Source: Streptomyces caeruleatus
GTDB lineage: Bacteria > Actinomycetota > Actinomycetes > Streptomycetales > Streptomycetaceae
NCBI RefSeq assembly: GCF_001514235.1
Contig: NZ_KQ948929.1
Coordinates: 361,566-425,565, forward strand
DNA length: 64,000 nucleotides
Reading direction: 5' to 3'
The notes under the pieces are model-generated. The model saw only the letters and a program-made list of their open reading frames with translations, made no database searches and was not told where the DNA came from. Positions 16,884-26,094 of this stretch are shown here, piece by piece (positions within the stretch are counted from its first letter, which is position 1; every line of letters starts with the position of its first letter). Both the position numbers and the translations under genes were made by a program.

Positions 16884-17855
16884 ATGACGTTGTACTGGCG
16901 GATCTTCCTTCTCAACGCGGCGGTGTTCGTCGCCGCGGTCCTGCTGCTCCTCGGTCCCGTCACCGTCTCCACCCCGGTTCTCCTCGGCGAGGCGCTGGTC
17001 CTGCTCGCCGGGCTGGTGGTGATGCTGATCGCGAACGCCCTGCTGCTGAGGATCGGCCTCGCGCCGCTGGCCCGGCTGACCCGGGCCATGGCGACCGCCG
17101 ATCTGCTCAGACCTGGCAGTCGTACGACCGTCACCGGCCCCGGCGAGATCGCCGGGCTCACCACGGCCTTCAACGCCATGCTGGTGGCCCGTTCCGCCTC
17201 CAGCCGGGCGAGTTCCGGCAGGGCCCTGTCCGCGCAGGAGGCCGAGCGTCAACGTCTCGCCCAGGAACTCCACGACGAGGTGGGTCAGACCCTCACCGCC
17301 GTACTGCTCCAGCTGAAGCACACGGCCGACCACGCCCCGGACGCGGTGCGCGCCGACCTCCGTCAGGCGCAGGAGACGACCCGGGCCGGCTTGGAGGAGA
17401 TCCGGCGTATCGGCCGCCGTCTGCGCCCGGGTGTCCTGGAGGAGCTCGGTCTGCACAGCGCCCTGCGCGCGCTGACGACCGAGTTCACGAACTCCCGGCT
17501 CAGTGCGACGGCCCATATCGCGCCCGGCCTGCCACCGCTCGACCCGGCCACCGAACTCGTCCTCTACCGCATCGCCCAGGAAGGGCTCACCAACACCGCG
17601 CGCCACGCCGGCGCCACACGCGTAGAGGTCCGTCTGCGCCCGCTGCCGGACTCCCGGGTGGTCCTGCTGGTCCGCGACGACGGCCAGGGCATCGGTGGCG
17701 CACCCGAGGGGGCCGGCATCAGCGGTATGCGGGAGCGGGCTCTCCTCGTCGGAGCCGACCTCACCATCGGTCAGCTCCCGCGGGGCGGCACCGAGATACG
17801 GCTGGACGTGACCGGCGGTACGGCCGGCCACCGACCCCTGGAGATCGTGCGATGA
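16884..17855 (+). CDS. NarL-type sensor histidine kinase (HisKA_3)
   Basis: This 323-residue kinase has two N-terminal membrane helices (about 6-26 and 31-56), a HAMP-like segment (about 57-105) and almost no extracellular sensor. The HisKA_3 box has phospho-acceptor His130 in AQELHDEVGQT. The ATPase domain shows the N box EGLTNTARHAGA and the G1 box DDGQGIGG. The ATG at 16884 follows GGAAGGGAACG. The stop overlaps the response regulator start (ATGA), giving a coupled two-component pair. With so short an exterior loop it probably senses membrane state or an intracellular cue. It is divergent from the KhtT-like gene, which may be a target. Confidence 0.9.
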   Translation: MTLYWRIFLLNAAVFVAAVLLLLGPVTVSTPVLLGEALVLLAGLVVMLIANALLLRIGLAPLARLTRAMATADLLRPGSRTTVTGPGEIAGLTTAFNAMLVARSASSRASSGRALSAQEAERQRLAQELHDEVGQTLTAVLLQLKHTADHAPDAVRADLRQAQETTRAGLEEIRRIGRRLRPGVLEELGLHSALRALTTEFTNSRLSATAHIAPGLPPLDPATELVLYRIAQEGLTNTARHAGATRVEVRLRPLPDSRVVLLVRDDGQGIGGAPEGAGISGMRERALLVGADLTIGQLPRGGTEIRLDVTGGTAGHRPLEIVR

Positions 17856-18505
17856 CCGCACCGGCCCGCATCCTGCTCGCCGACGATCACGCGCTCGTCC
17901 GCCGCGGCGTCCGCCTCATCCTCGACGCCGAACCGGACCTGACCGTGGTGGCCGAGGCGGCCGACGGCGCGGAGGCGCTTGCCAAGGTCCGGGACAGCGA
18001 CGTCGACCTGGCCATCCTCGACATCGCCATGCCCCGCCTGACCGGTTTGCAGGCCGCCCGTGAGCTCGCCCGGGTCCGTCCCGGGCTGCGCACGCTGATG
18101 CTGACGATGTACGACAACGAGCAGTTCTTCTTCGAGGCGCTCAAGTCCGGCGCCTCCGGCTACGTCCCGAAGTCCGTCGCCGACCGTGACCTGGTCGAGG
18201 CCTGCCGGGCCGCCCTGCGGGACGAGCCGTTCATCTACCCCGGCGCCGAGTCCGCCCTGATCCGTACCTACCTCGACCGCGCCCGCACCGGCGCCCGGCT
18301 GCCCGCGCGCCCCATCACCGAACGTGAGGAGGAGATCCTCAAACTCGTCGCCGAGGGCCACTCCTCCAAGGAGATCGCCCGTCTCCTGGTGATCAGCGTC
18401 AAGACGGTCGAACGGCACCGCGCCAACCTGCTCCAGAAACTGGGCCTGCGCGACCGTCTGGAACTCACCCGGTACGCCATCCGCGTCGGTCTCATCGAGC
18501 CCTAG
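17852..18505 (+). CDS. NarL/LuxR-family response regulator
   Basis: This 217-residue protein has a receiver domain with the acidic pair ADDH and phospho-acceptor Asp57 in LAILDIAMP, and the switch lysine in YVPKS. The C-terminal LuxR helix-turn-helix reads ITEREEEILKLVAEGHSSKEIA, then KTVERHRANLLQKLGL. It is translationally coupled to the kinase (4-nt overlap). Targets are unknown; the adjacent antiporter and membrane genes are the obvious candidates. Confidence 0.93.
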   Translation: MTAPARILLADDHALVRRGVRLILDAEPDLTVVAEAADGAEALAKVRDSDVDLAILDIAMPRLTGLQAARELARVRPGLRTLMLTMYDNEQFFFEALKSGASGYVPKSVADRDLVEACRAALRDEPFIYPGAESALIRTYLDRARTGARLPARPITEREEEILKLVAEGHSSKEIARLLVISVKTVERHRANLLQKLGLRDRLELTRYAIRVGLIEP

Positions 18506-18594
18506 GGCATGGCCCCAGGCGGGACACTCCGGGCGGACCTGCCCGGCGCGTGCGACCGTGGCAGTACCGCCACTGCCGTCCAGGAGGCCGCGAC

Positions 18595-19245
18595 ATGGGC
18601 GAGACGATCAACGCTGACGGTGTCGAAGTCTGGGTCGAGCGCCGGGGCAAGGGGCCCGACGTCCTGCTCATCGCGGGGCTCGGCGACCCGGCCGAGGCCT
18701 GGCAGGCGCAACTCGACGGTCTGTCGGACCGCTACCGGCTGACCGCCTTCGACAACCGCGGCGCCGGGCGTACGCGTTCACCCAAGGAGTCCGTCACCGT
18801 GGCGCGGATGGCCGACGACGCCGCCGCGCTGCTGCGTGCGCTCGACGTCCCGGCCGCCCACGTCGCCGGATTCTCGGGCGGCAGCTTCATCGCCCAGGAA
18901 CTGGCGCTCCGTCACCCCGACCTCGTCCGCAGCCTCGTATTGATGAGCACGGTGGCCCGCTCGGACGCCTACTTCCGTTCCATGACGGGCTTCTGGCGCT
19001 GGATGGTCGAGAGCGCGCCGAGCGAACGCGCCCTGCTCGAGGCGTTCCTTCCTCTGCGCCCTTCGCCACCCGGGCGGCCGTGCGGTGACACCCGAGGAAC
19101 CGGAAGAGACACCGACACCGGCGAGCCGCCCCGACCAGCGGGCAGGTACGTGACGCCGGATCGTCGGCCGCCAGCAACGCCGTCGGTCAGGTGTCGTACG
19201 GCGCGTCGCCGGGCGCCGGTGCGGCGGAGCCCGTGGCGGCGGTGA
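18595..19245 (+). pseudogene. Alpha/beta hydrolase, truncated after about 155 residues
   Basis: The gene begins well: AGGAGG ribosome site, ATG at 18595, then an alpha/beta hydrolase N-terminal half with DNRGAGRT and the nucleophile elbow GFSGGS. Homology stops near 19060, after SERALLEAFLPL. The rest of the open frame is proline/arginine-rich and reads like the reverse of coding DNA; its end overlaps the neighbouring minus-strand gene. The catalytic acid and histidine expected in the second half are missing. A deletion replaced the 3' half, so the product is probably inactive. Confidence 0.65.
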
Positions 19246-19630
19246 GGCGGCGGTAGGCCGCGCGGGCGTGGAGCAGGCGGGCCAGGGCGGTGCCCACGAG
19301 GGCGGCGACGAGCAGGCAGGTCAGCCAGAAGGTGTCGCGGTGCGCCACCCAGGTGAGGATGCCGGCGGGCGGGATGGCGAAGCCGTTGAGGAAGAGCCAG
19401 CACAGCAGGGCGGTGCCGGGGGCCGCGGTGAAGCGGGCGCACAGGCCCAGCAGGGCGGCGAGCAGGGACAGCACGGCCAGGGCGAGGCCGGGACGGTCGG
19501 TGCCGACGACGGAGTTGAGCAGCGCGACCAGCACCAGCGCCCCGCCGCATGCCGCGGCCCACACCAGCGGGGTGGCCACGGGCCGTGGGACAGGTCTGGC
19601 ACCGCTGCTGACGGACACCCACTCGATCAT
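19187..19630 (-). CDS. Small membrane protein, about four helices
   Basis: This 147-residue protein has four clear hydrophobic segments and a polar C-terminus. The layout resembles the four-helix DUF4118 sensor module, but no histidine or aspartate site can be assigned. The ATG at 19628-19630 is preferred because of GGGAGGGAACG just upstream. Its 3' end overlaps the degenerate tail of the hydrolase pseudogene. It is divergent from the second KhtT-like gene. Function unknown. Confidence 0.6.
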   Translation of the reverse strand: MIEWVSVSSGARPVPRPVATPLVWAAACGGALVLVALLNSVVGTDRPGLALAVLSLLAALLGLCARFTAAPGTALLCWLFLNGFAIPPAGILTWVAHRDTFWLTCLLVAALVGTALARLLHARAAYRRLTAATGSAAPAPGDAPYDT

Positions 19631-19826
19631 GCTGACGTTCCCTCCCCATCTCCCCGATGCGGACGGAGACGGGACTCCGGTCCCCCGGCATCGGTGCCGT
19701 GGATCCTGGCCCGCCCATTGTCCCAGGCTTCCCGCGACCGTCTTCCCCGCGGTCAACTCCGGGCGCTCGTTAGGGTGTCACCGAACGTCGACCGAGGAAA
19801 CACCCGAACCAGTCAGGGGGACAGCC

Positions 19827-20312
19827 GTGGGGGTCACGCGTCTGAGCCGTACGCCGTTGCCGGGCATCGGGGTCCGTTACGACCTCACGACCCGCGAGCA
19901 GCGCCGCCTGTCGGTGGTCGCCCACCGGGACGGGGCGCGGACGCTGAACGCCTACCGGCAGGACGATCCGGACGCGTGCGCGCTGTCGGTGCGGATGACC
20001 GCGGGCGAGGCCGAGGCCCTCATCGACGCCCTGATGCCGGCGCACCACAGTCCGAACCTGCTGTCCACCACCGAACTGGGCCTGGTGGCCGAGCGGATCG
20101 AGCTGTCGTCGCTGTCGCACTGGAACGGGCGGGTCCTGGGCGACACCCGGATGCGGACCGAGACCGGCGTGTCCGTGGTGGCCGCACTACGGCGCGCCGA
20201 GGCGATCCCCTCCCCCGGGCCGGACTTCCGGCTGGCCGGCGGCGACATCCTGATCGTGATCGGCACCCGCGAGGGCGTGGACGCGGCCGCCGGCATCCTC
20301 GGCCGGGAGTGA
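19827..20312 (+). CDS. TrkA-C domain regulator (KhtT-like), copy 2
   Basis: This 161-residue protein is a close paralogue of the gene at 16132-16617, with the same length, the same TPLPGIG start region and the same GGDILIVIGTREGV segment. The GTG at 19827 follows AGGGGGACAGCC. Unlike copy 1 it is not upstream of its antiporter. It is on the opposite strand and convergent, and its last 126 bp overlap the 3' end of the antiporter frame. The two partners can therefore not share an operon. Confidence 0.85.
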   Translation: MGVTRLSRTPLPGIGVRYDLTTREQRRLSVVAHRDGARTLNAYRQDDPDACALSVRMTAGEAEALIDALMPAHHSPNLLSTTELGLVAERIELSSLSHWNGRVLGDTRMRTETGVSVVAALRRAEAIPSPGPDFRLAGGDILIVIGTREGVDAAAGILGRE

Positions 20313-21497
20313 CGGGCCGCCGCGGAGCGCCGGTTGCCGTCGGCGCGTGGAACGGGTGAGGCGGCGGGCCAGGGGCTCGGTCCAGCGGGCGGCGAGCGGG
20401 CCGAGGACGACCAGGATCAGGACGTAGGCCGTGGCCAGCGGACCGATGCGGGGTTCGACGCCGACGGCGAGTCCGGCGATGACGATGGAGAACTCGCCCC
20501 GCGCCACCAGGGTGCCACCGGCCCGCCAGCGTCCCTTCGCGGAGATCCCGGCGCGGCGGGCGGCCCAGTAGCCGGTGGCGATCTTCGTGAGGGTGGTGAC
20601 GGTCGCCAGGGCGAGGGCGGGCAGTAGCACGGGCGGGATGGCCGCGGGGTCGGTGTGCAGGCCGAAGAAGACGAAGAACACCGCGGCGAACAGGTCCCGC
20701 AGTGGCGTGAGGAGGTTGCCGGCCCCTTCGGCGACCTCGCCGGACAGGGCGATGCCAACCAGGAACGCCCCCACCGCCGCCGACACTTGGAGCTGCTGGG
20801 CGATGCCGGCGACGAGCAGAGTGAGGCCGAAGACGACCAGCAGCAGCATCTCGGCGCTGTCCGAGGAGACGGCACGGCTGATCAGGCGCCCGTGCCGCAG
20901 CGCCACGTACAGCACGGCGCCGACCGTGCCGAGGGCGATCAGCAGGGTCACCGCGCCGCCCGCGAGGCTCACCCCGGCCAGCAGGGCGGTGAGGATCGGC
21001 AGGTAGACGGCCATGGAGAGGTCCTCCAGGACCAGCACGCCGAGCACGACAGGCGTCTCCCGGTTGCCGAGCCGGCGCAGATCGCCGAGCACCTTGGCGA
21101 TGACGCCGGACGACGAGATCCAGGTGACACCGGCGAGAGCCACGGCGGCGACCGGCCCCCAGCCCAGCAACAGGGCCATGGCGGCGCCGGGGGCGGCGTT
21201 GAGGACGAAGTCGACCGCGCCGGAGGGGTATTGGGTCTTGAGGGTGTCGACCAGTTCGGAGGCGCTGTACTCCAGGCCGAGCAGGAGCAGCAGCAGGATG
21301 ACGCCGATCTCGGCTCCGGTGGCGACGAACTCCTCGCTGGCCTGGAGAGGGAGGATGCCGCCGTGGCCGAAGGCGAGTCCGGCGAGCAGGTACAGGGGTA
21401 TGGGCGAGAAGCCCACCCGGCCGGCGAGGCGGCCCAGCAGCCCCAGGACGAGGATGATCGCCCCGAGTTCGATGAGCATGGCAGCGGTGTTGTGCAC
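20187..21497 (-). CDS. CPA2-family cation/proton antiporter (KhtU-like), copy 2
   Basis: This 436-residue protein is closely similar to the copy at 14881-16128 over almost all its length, with the same helices and motifs (WISSSGVIAKVL, LEDLSMAVYLPIL, LVARGEFSIVIAGLA). GTG at 21495-21497 aligns with the ATG of copy 1 and has GGAGG upstream. The native C-terminus appears lost: after about residue 390 the frame reads through the antisense of the convergent KhtT-like gene, adding about 40 low-complexity residues. The membrane domain is intact, so it may still be functional. Confidence 0.83.
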   Translation of the reverse strand: MHNTAAMLIELGAIILVLGLLGRLAGRVGFSPIPLYLLAGLAFGHGGILPLQASEEFVATGAEIGVILLLLLLGLEYSASELVDTLKTQYPSGAVDFVLNAAPGAAMALLLGWGPVAAVALAGVTWISSSGVIAKVLGDLRRLGNRETPVVLGVLVLEDLSMAVYLPILTALLAGVSLAGGAVTLLIALGTVGAVLYVALRHGRLISRAVSSDSAEMLLLVVFGLTLLVAGIAQQLQVSAAVGAFLVGIALSGEVAEGAGNLLTPLRDLFAAVFFVFFGLHTDPAAIPPVLLPALALATVTTLTKIATGYWAARRAGISAKGRWRAGGTLVARGEFSIVIAGLAVGVEPRIGPLATAYVLILVVLGPLAARWTEPLARRLTRSTRRRQPALRGGPSLPAEDAGGRVHALAGADHDQDVAAGQPEVRPGGGDRLGAP

Positions 21498-22020
21498 GGG
21501 CGTCGGACCTCCGTGATCGGGTTCGGCGGCGTCTGTGCCTGGTGCGGGTGCAGGCGGCCGGGCTGGAGCTCCGGACGGGCCGTTGGGTGCTGGTGCCGGT
21601 ACGCGCGCCGTCCCCGGAACCGGTCGGATTCGTGGCGCCGCCCGGCGGGACGGGTGTCGAGGTTCGTGGCCCGGAACCGAGCGCGAGGACTCGGCGGCGG
21701 CGCGATGAGGTGGCGCCCCGGCGGCAGGGCGGGGCGGGGCGCTCGTCAGCGCGCGGAGCGCCTGGCCGGGTCGGTGGCGCTGTCGGTATCAGGGACGCCG
21801 TCGCGGGCGGCGTTCTCGACGCGGACCGGGACGTCGACGTGCACAGAGACGACTCTGCTCATCCCACGCCCCCCATCACGTCGGCCGGAATTCGGCGACG
21901 GCCACCCCAACGACTGGGCGAGCCCTCGCTCAACGGAGCGTAAGGGCTTGGTAAAAGATTCTAGCGCACCCCAACAGCCGATAATCGTACGGACGTTGAT
22001 TCACCGGCCGGTCGAGGGCG
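21498..22020. other. Gene-poor stretch (about 520 bp)
   Basis: The stretch holds the promoter of antiporter copy 2 and, at about 21930-22000, a locally AT-richer segment that contrasts with the surroundings. The only frame with a plausible start is the 38-codon frame at 21746-21862. Nothing else is recognisable. Confidence 0.4.
21746..21862 (-). CDS. Possible 38-residue small protein
   Basis: An ATG preceded by GGGGGGCG opens a 38-codon frame starting MSRVVSVHVDVPVRVE and ending TDPARRSAR. The alternating hydrophobic start could form a beta hairpin. The codon pattern is GC-rich at third positions, as in the neighbours. No family is recognised, and chance is a real possibility. Confidence 0.25.
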   Translation of the reverse strand: MSRVVSVHVDVPVRVENAARDGVPDTDSATDPARRSAR

Positions 22021-22308
22021 TCAGAGGTACGGCGGAAGACGCCGCTCCGGCCGCGCGCGATGCGGGTCGAGCAACTGCACGGCGATACCGGCGAGGACCA
22101 GGCCGGTGGCGATGAGCAGGCCGTCGGGCAGCACGACTCCGGTGATCAGTACGGCCATGGCGGTCAGGAGCATCCACCACGCCCCGGTACGGCGGTACTC
22201 ACGGGGCTGCGCCGGGCGCCCGGCGCGCAGGGCCTCGGCGAACCGGGGGTCGTCACGTGCGAGCCGTGCTTCGAGAGCGACCAGACGCTCGTCGTCGGGG
22301 TGGGACAT
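22021..22308 (-). CDS. DUF3040 small membrane protein
   Basis: This 95-residue protein starts with the acidic/basic helix DDERLVALEARLARDDPRFAEAL and continues with two adjacent membrane helices (about 45-60 and 63-78). This is the standard layout of actinobacterial DUF3040 proteins. GGAGGAGCC lies just before the ATG at 22306-22308. It stands alone. Role unknown. Confidence 0.8.
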   Translation of the reverse strand: MSHPDDERLVALEARLARDDPRFAEALRAGRPAQPREYRRTGAWWMLLTAMAVLITGVVLPDGLLIATGLVLAGIAVQLLDPHRARPERRLPPYL

Positions 22309-22495
22309 GGCTCCTCCTTCCCGGAGACCGTCACCGTCCAGGGGCGGTTGAGAGACGGTGGGCTGCTGGGGCCATGGGTGGCTTCTCCGACGCCGGGCGT
22401 CGTGCACAAGGTCGGGCAGGCTGTCGGCTTACCACGCGTCTGCCGGTCGGGGGCGCCTCGCCGCTCCCGCCCACTCCCGCCACTGCGCCCACAAG

Positions 22496-23629
22496 TCATC
22501 CTTCCTGGCGGCGCACCCGCACAAACGCTCGACGAAGGACCTGCACGAACCCTGCCGACGGCACCCGTGGCTCCGTCACCCAGCCGAAGACGCGCTGAAC
22601 GGCGGGCGCGCACAGTACGGTCATGACGGCCACGGCGAGCAGCGTGACGGTGATCTCGCCGACGGGCTGCCGGATCCAGGCGGGCTCGTACCAGTCCCCG
22701 TACTTGGCGGCCTGGGCGACGAAACCGTGCAGCAGGAAGCCGGACAGCGTGCCGGCGCCCAGCACGGTGAACCATGTCCGGCGCCCGGGCACCCAGGCGA
22801 GGAAGCAGGCGACCAGGGTGACGGAGCAGCCGAAGGCGGCCAGGGTCATCACGGGGCCGTACCAGGCCGGCGCGGCCAGTTCCTCGGCGCTCTCGCTGTG
22901 GAAGAACCAGGCGTAGTTCATCCACGAGACCGCCCAGTACGCGACGGCGAGGGCGCAGACGACGACCGGTACGGCCAGGACGCGCGCCGCGCGGCGGCGG
23001 ACCAGCCGGAAGTGCTCCGGCCGCAGCAGCAGCCCCAGCACGAAGTACGGCAGGAACTGCAGGACCCGTTGCAGACCGAGGTCGTCGCCGATGGAGGGCG
23101 AGAGCGTGGCGAGCATGGCGACGGCGAGCGCGAGCGGCAGCGGCCACCTCACGAGCCGCCAGACCGGCGACGTCAGCCGCCAGATGAACAGGGCCGCCAG
23201 GAACCAGGTCAGGTACAGCGGGTCCAGCAGGCTGATCGGCCGGTCGGGGTCCTCGCTGGTCCACCGCGTGAAGAGGGTGTACGCCACCTCGAAGACCACA
23301 TAGGGAACCGCCACCCGCTTCAGCAGGCGTCCGAGCCCCCGGCGGTGCGCCTCGAAGCCGCGCGAGAAGTAGCCCGAGATCACCGCGAACAACGGCATGT
23401 GGAAGGCGTACACGAGCATGTACAGCGCGGTGACGGTCCGGCTGCCGTCCCGCAGCGGCTCCCAGGCGTGGCCCGCCGCCACCAGCAGGATCGCCAGGTA
23501 CTTGGCGTTGTCGAGAAACGGGTCCCGCTGCTCGGCCCGTCTCTCACCCGCCCCCGCGGACGACAGCGGCTGCTGCTGTCGTTCCGGTGCGCGTGTGACA
23601 GTGGTTACGGGTGTGGCGTCAGCGGACAT
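22496..23629 (-). CDS. Acyltransferase family 3 membrane protein
   Basis: This 377-residue protein has about ten membrane helices. The region DPFLDNAKYLAILLVAAGHAWEPL matches the first helix of the OafA/YrhL acyltransferase-3 family and contains its conserved histidine; MPLFAVISGYFSRG follows. Such enzymes transfer acetyl or other acyl groups to extracytoplasmic sugars or lipids. The ATG at 23627-23629 is preferred over an upstream start that would run through the terminator region. It stands alone, so no substrate can be inferred. Confidence 0.82.
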   Translation of the reverse strand: MSADATPVTTVTRAPERQQQPLSSAGAGERRAEQRDPFLDNAKYLAILLVAAGHAWEPLRDGSRTVTALYMLVYAFHMPLFAVISGYFSRGFEAHRRGLGRLLKRVAVPYVVFEVAYTLFTRWTSEDPDRPISLLDPLYLTWFLAALFIWRLTSPVWRLVRWPLPLALAVAMLATLSPSIGDDLGLQRVLQFLPYFVLGLLLRPEHFRLVRRRAARVLAVPVVVCALAVAYWAVSWMNYAWFFHSESAEELAAPAWYGPVMTLAAFGCSVTLVACFLAWVPGRRTWFTVLGAGTLSGFLLHGFVAQAAKYGDWYEPAWIRQPVGEITVTLLAVAVMTVLCAPAVQRVFGWVTEPRVPSAGFVQVLRRAFVRVRRQEG

Positions 23630-23695
23630 CGCCAGCACCCTAAGCACATGTCCCGGTGCCGGTTCAACCGTGCCGATGACCAACGCACACGTATG

Positions 23696-23728
23696 AGCCA
23701 CTCCGTGCGGGGCGCGCACGGAGTGGCT
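23696..23728 (-). terminator. Hairpin terminator after the CNNM operon
   Basis: Two 13-bp perfect inverted arms, AGCCACTCCGTGC (23696-23708) and GCACGGAGTGGCT (23716-23728), are separated by 7 nt. They lie 6 bp beyond the stop of the minus-strand CNNM gene. No U-tract is present, as is usual in Streptomyces. Confidence 0.75.
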
Positions 23729-23734
23729 CGCCGG

Positions 23735-24760
23735 TCACGCGGTGGCCGGAGCGGGGCCGCCGACCAGTTCCGAGAGCACGTCCTCCATCGTCACGAACCC
23801 GATCACCTTGCCGCCCTCGCCCAGCACGCCCGCGAGATGGCTGCCCTCGGCGCGCAGGGCGGTGAGGGTGTCGTCGAGCGGGGTGTCGATACGGACCCGG
23901 GTCACCGGTCGCAGGGCGCCCGCCGGGAACGGCCGATCGCGGTCGGCGACGCCGAGGGTGTCCTTGATGTGCAGATAGCCGAGCAGGGCGCCCTCCTCAC
24001 CGGTGACCGGGAAACGGGAGTAGCCCGCTTCGGCGGCCACGCGCTCCAGACCGGCCGGGGTGACGGTGTGGTCGACGGTGCGCATGCGCCGCGCCGGGAC
24101 GAGGATCTCGCCCACCGGCCGGGTGCCGAGCTCCAGGGCGTCCCGCAGGCGCTCGCCGTCGGCCGGGGTCAGCAGCCCGGCCTCGCCGGACTCGACGACC
24201 ATGCGCGCCAGCTGGTCGTCGGTGAAGACGGCCTCCACCTCGTCCTTCGGCTCGACGCGCAACAGCTTCAGCAGGGCGTTGGCGAAGGCGTTGATGCCGA
24301 ACACGAAGGGCCGCAGGGCCCGGGTGAGCGCCACCAGGGGCGGGCCGAGCAGCAGGGCGCTGGTGACCGGGGCGGCGAGGGCGATGTTCTTCGGCACCAT
24401 CTCGCCGATCAGCATGTGCAGATACGTCGCGACGGCCAGCGCGATCACGAACGCGACCGGGTGCACCAGGGCGTGCGGCAGGTTGACGGCCTCGAAGCCG
24501 GGCTCCAGCAGACGCGCGATGGCCGGTTCGGCGACCGCGCCGAGGACCAGCGAGGAGACGGTGATACCGAGTTGGGCGGTGGCCATCATCGCGGACAGGT
24601 GCTCCAGGGCCCACAGGGTCATCCTCGCCCGCTTGTCGCCCTCGCGGGCGCGGGGTTCGATCTGGCTGCGGCGCACGGAGACCAGGGCGAACTCGGCGCC
24701 GACGAAGAAGGCGTTGGTCAGCAGGGTCAGGGCGCCGATGGCGAGTTGCAGGGCGGTCAT
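23735..24760 (-). CDS. CNNM/CorC-type membrane protein with CBS pair
   Basis: This 341-residue protein has an N-terminal DUF21 (CNNM) domain with three to four membrane helices, the motif GAEFALVSVRRSQIEPRA and IGEMVPKNIALA. A CBS-domain pair follows (about 200-330), with SRFPVTGE and GFVTMEDVLSELVG. The family includes Mg2+/Co2+ transport proteins, but many members have unknown roles. It lacks the C-terminal CorC_HlyC domain found in its upstream neighbour. The start overlaps that gene's stop (ATGA), so the two are one operon and may form a hetero-oligomer. Confidence 0.86.
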   Translation of the reverse strand: MTALQLAIGALTLLTNAFFVGAEFALVSVRRSQIEPRAREGDKRARMTLWALEHLSAMMATAQLGITVSSLVLGAVAEPAIARLLEPGFEAVNLPHALVHPVAFVIALAVATYLHMLIGEMVPKNIALAAPVTSALLLGPPLVALTRALRPFVFGINAFANALLKLLRVEPKDEVEAVFTDDQLARMVVESGEAGLLTPADGERLRDALELGTRPVGEILVPARRMRTVDHTVTPAGLERVAAEAGYSRFPVTGEEGALLGYLHIKDTLGVADRDRPFPAGALRPVTRVRIDTPLDDTLTALRAEGSHLAGVLGEGGKVIGFVTMEDVLSELVGGPAPATA

Positions 24761-26094
24761 CGGGCGTCCTCCGCGGGTTCGGCGGACCGTGCGGGGGCCG
24801 GTTCGGTGATGCGGACGCGGTCGGCGCGGTGGTGGTCGACGTCGAGGACGTCGAGCTGCCAGCCGTCCAGGTCGAGCAGGTCGCCCTTGGCGGGGATGCG
24901 GGCCAGGCGGGTGGCGATCAGTCCGGCGACCGTCTCGTACGGGCCGTCCGGCGCGGCCAGTCCTATCGCGGCGAGTTCGTCGAGGCGTACGCCGCCGTCC
25001 GCCTCCCACACCGCGCGTCCGTCGTGGGTCGCCGGCGCGGGTTGCAGGTCGGGGGCCTCGACGGGGTCGTGCTCGTCGCGGACCTCGCCGACCACCTCCT
25101 CCACGATGTCCTCCATCGTGGCCACGCCCGCCGTGCCGCCGTACTCGTCGATGACGACGGCCATGGTGCGGGTGGCCCGCAGGCGCTCCAGCAGCCGGTC
25201 GGCGGTGAGGCTGTCCGGGACGAGGAGGGGTTCGGTGGCCAGGTCGGTGACCGGTGTGAGGAGCCGCCGCTCGGGGTCCAGGGCGAGGACGTCGCGGATG
25301 TGGACGGTGCCGATGACCTCGTCGAGGCTGTCGCGGTAGACGGGGAAGCGGGACAGGCCGGTGGCGTGGGTGAGGTTGGCCGCGTCGGCGGCCGTCGCGT
25401 GCGCTTCGAGCGCCTTGACGTCGACCCGGGGGGTCATCACGTTCTGTGCGGTCAGCTCGCTCAGGTGCAGGGCGCGGACGAACAGCTCGGCGGAGTCGGG
25501 CTCCAGGGCGCCTTGGGCCGCCGAGTGACGGGCGAGCGCGACGAGTTCCTCGGGGCTGCGGGCGGAGTCCAGTTCCTCGGCGGGCTCCAGGCCGAAGCGG
25601 CGTACGACACGGTTCGCGGTGTTGTTCAGATGGTGGATGAACGGGCCGAAGGCGGCCGTGAAGCCGCGCTGCGGGCCCGCCACGACCTTCGCGACCGCGA
25701 GCGGCCGGGAGATCGCCCAGTTCTTCGGCACCAGCTCTCCGATCACCATCAGCACGACGGTGGAGACGACCACGCCCAGCACGGTCGCCACGGACGAGGC
25801 GGCCCCGCCCAGGCCGAGCGCCCGGAGCGGGCCGCCGAGCAGGGCCGCGAGCGACGGTTCGGCGAGCATGCCGATCACCAGGGAGGTGACGGTGATGCCG
25901 AGCTGGGCTCCGGAGAGCTGGAAGGTCAGCCGGCGCACGGCCTTCAGCGCGCCCTCGGCGCCGCGCTCGCCGGCCTCTGCGGCACGCTCCAGCTCACCAC
26001 GTTCGACGGTGGTCAGCGAGAACTCGGCCGCGACGAACACGGCGCAGGCCACAGTGAGCAGGAGGGCCAGCAGGAGCAGCAGGACCTCGGTCAC
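24757..26094 (-). CDS. CNNM/CorC-type membrane protein with CBS and CorC_HlyC domains
   Basis: This 445-residue protein shows the full HlyC/CorC architecture: a DUF21 membrane domain (about 1-180, FVAAEFSLTTVERGELERAA and IGELVPKNWAIS), a CBS pair (about 200-330, GLSRFPVYRDSLDEVIG, IDEYGGTAGVATMEDIVEEVVG) and a C-terminal CorC_HlyC domain (about 350-430). It is the first gene of a two-gene operon with a shorter paralogue. Divalent cation homeostasis is the likely role. It is divergent from the Spo0M-like gene. Confidence 0.87.
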   Translation of the reverse strand: MTEVLLLLLALLLTVACAVFVAAEFSLTTVERGELERAAEAGERGAEGALKAVRRLTFQLSGAQLGITVTSLVIGMLAEPSLAALLGGPLRALGLGGAASSVATVLGVVVSTVVLMVIGELVPKNWAISRPLAVAKVVAGPQRGFTAAFGPFIHHLNNTANRVVRRFGLEPAEELDSARSPEELVALARHSAAQGALEPDSAELFVRALHLSELTAQNVMTPRVDVKALEAHATAADAANLTHATGLSRFPVYRDSLDEVIGTVHIRDVLALDPERRLLTPVTDLATEPLLVPDSLTADRLLERLRATRTMAVVIDEYGGTAGVATMEDIVEEVVGEVRDEHDPVEAPDLQPAPATHDGRAVWEADGGVRLDELAAIGLAAPDGPYETVAGLIATRLARIPAKGDLLDLDGWQLDVLDVDHHRADRVRITEPAPARSAEPAEDAR

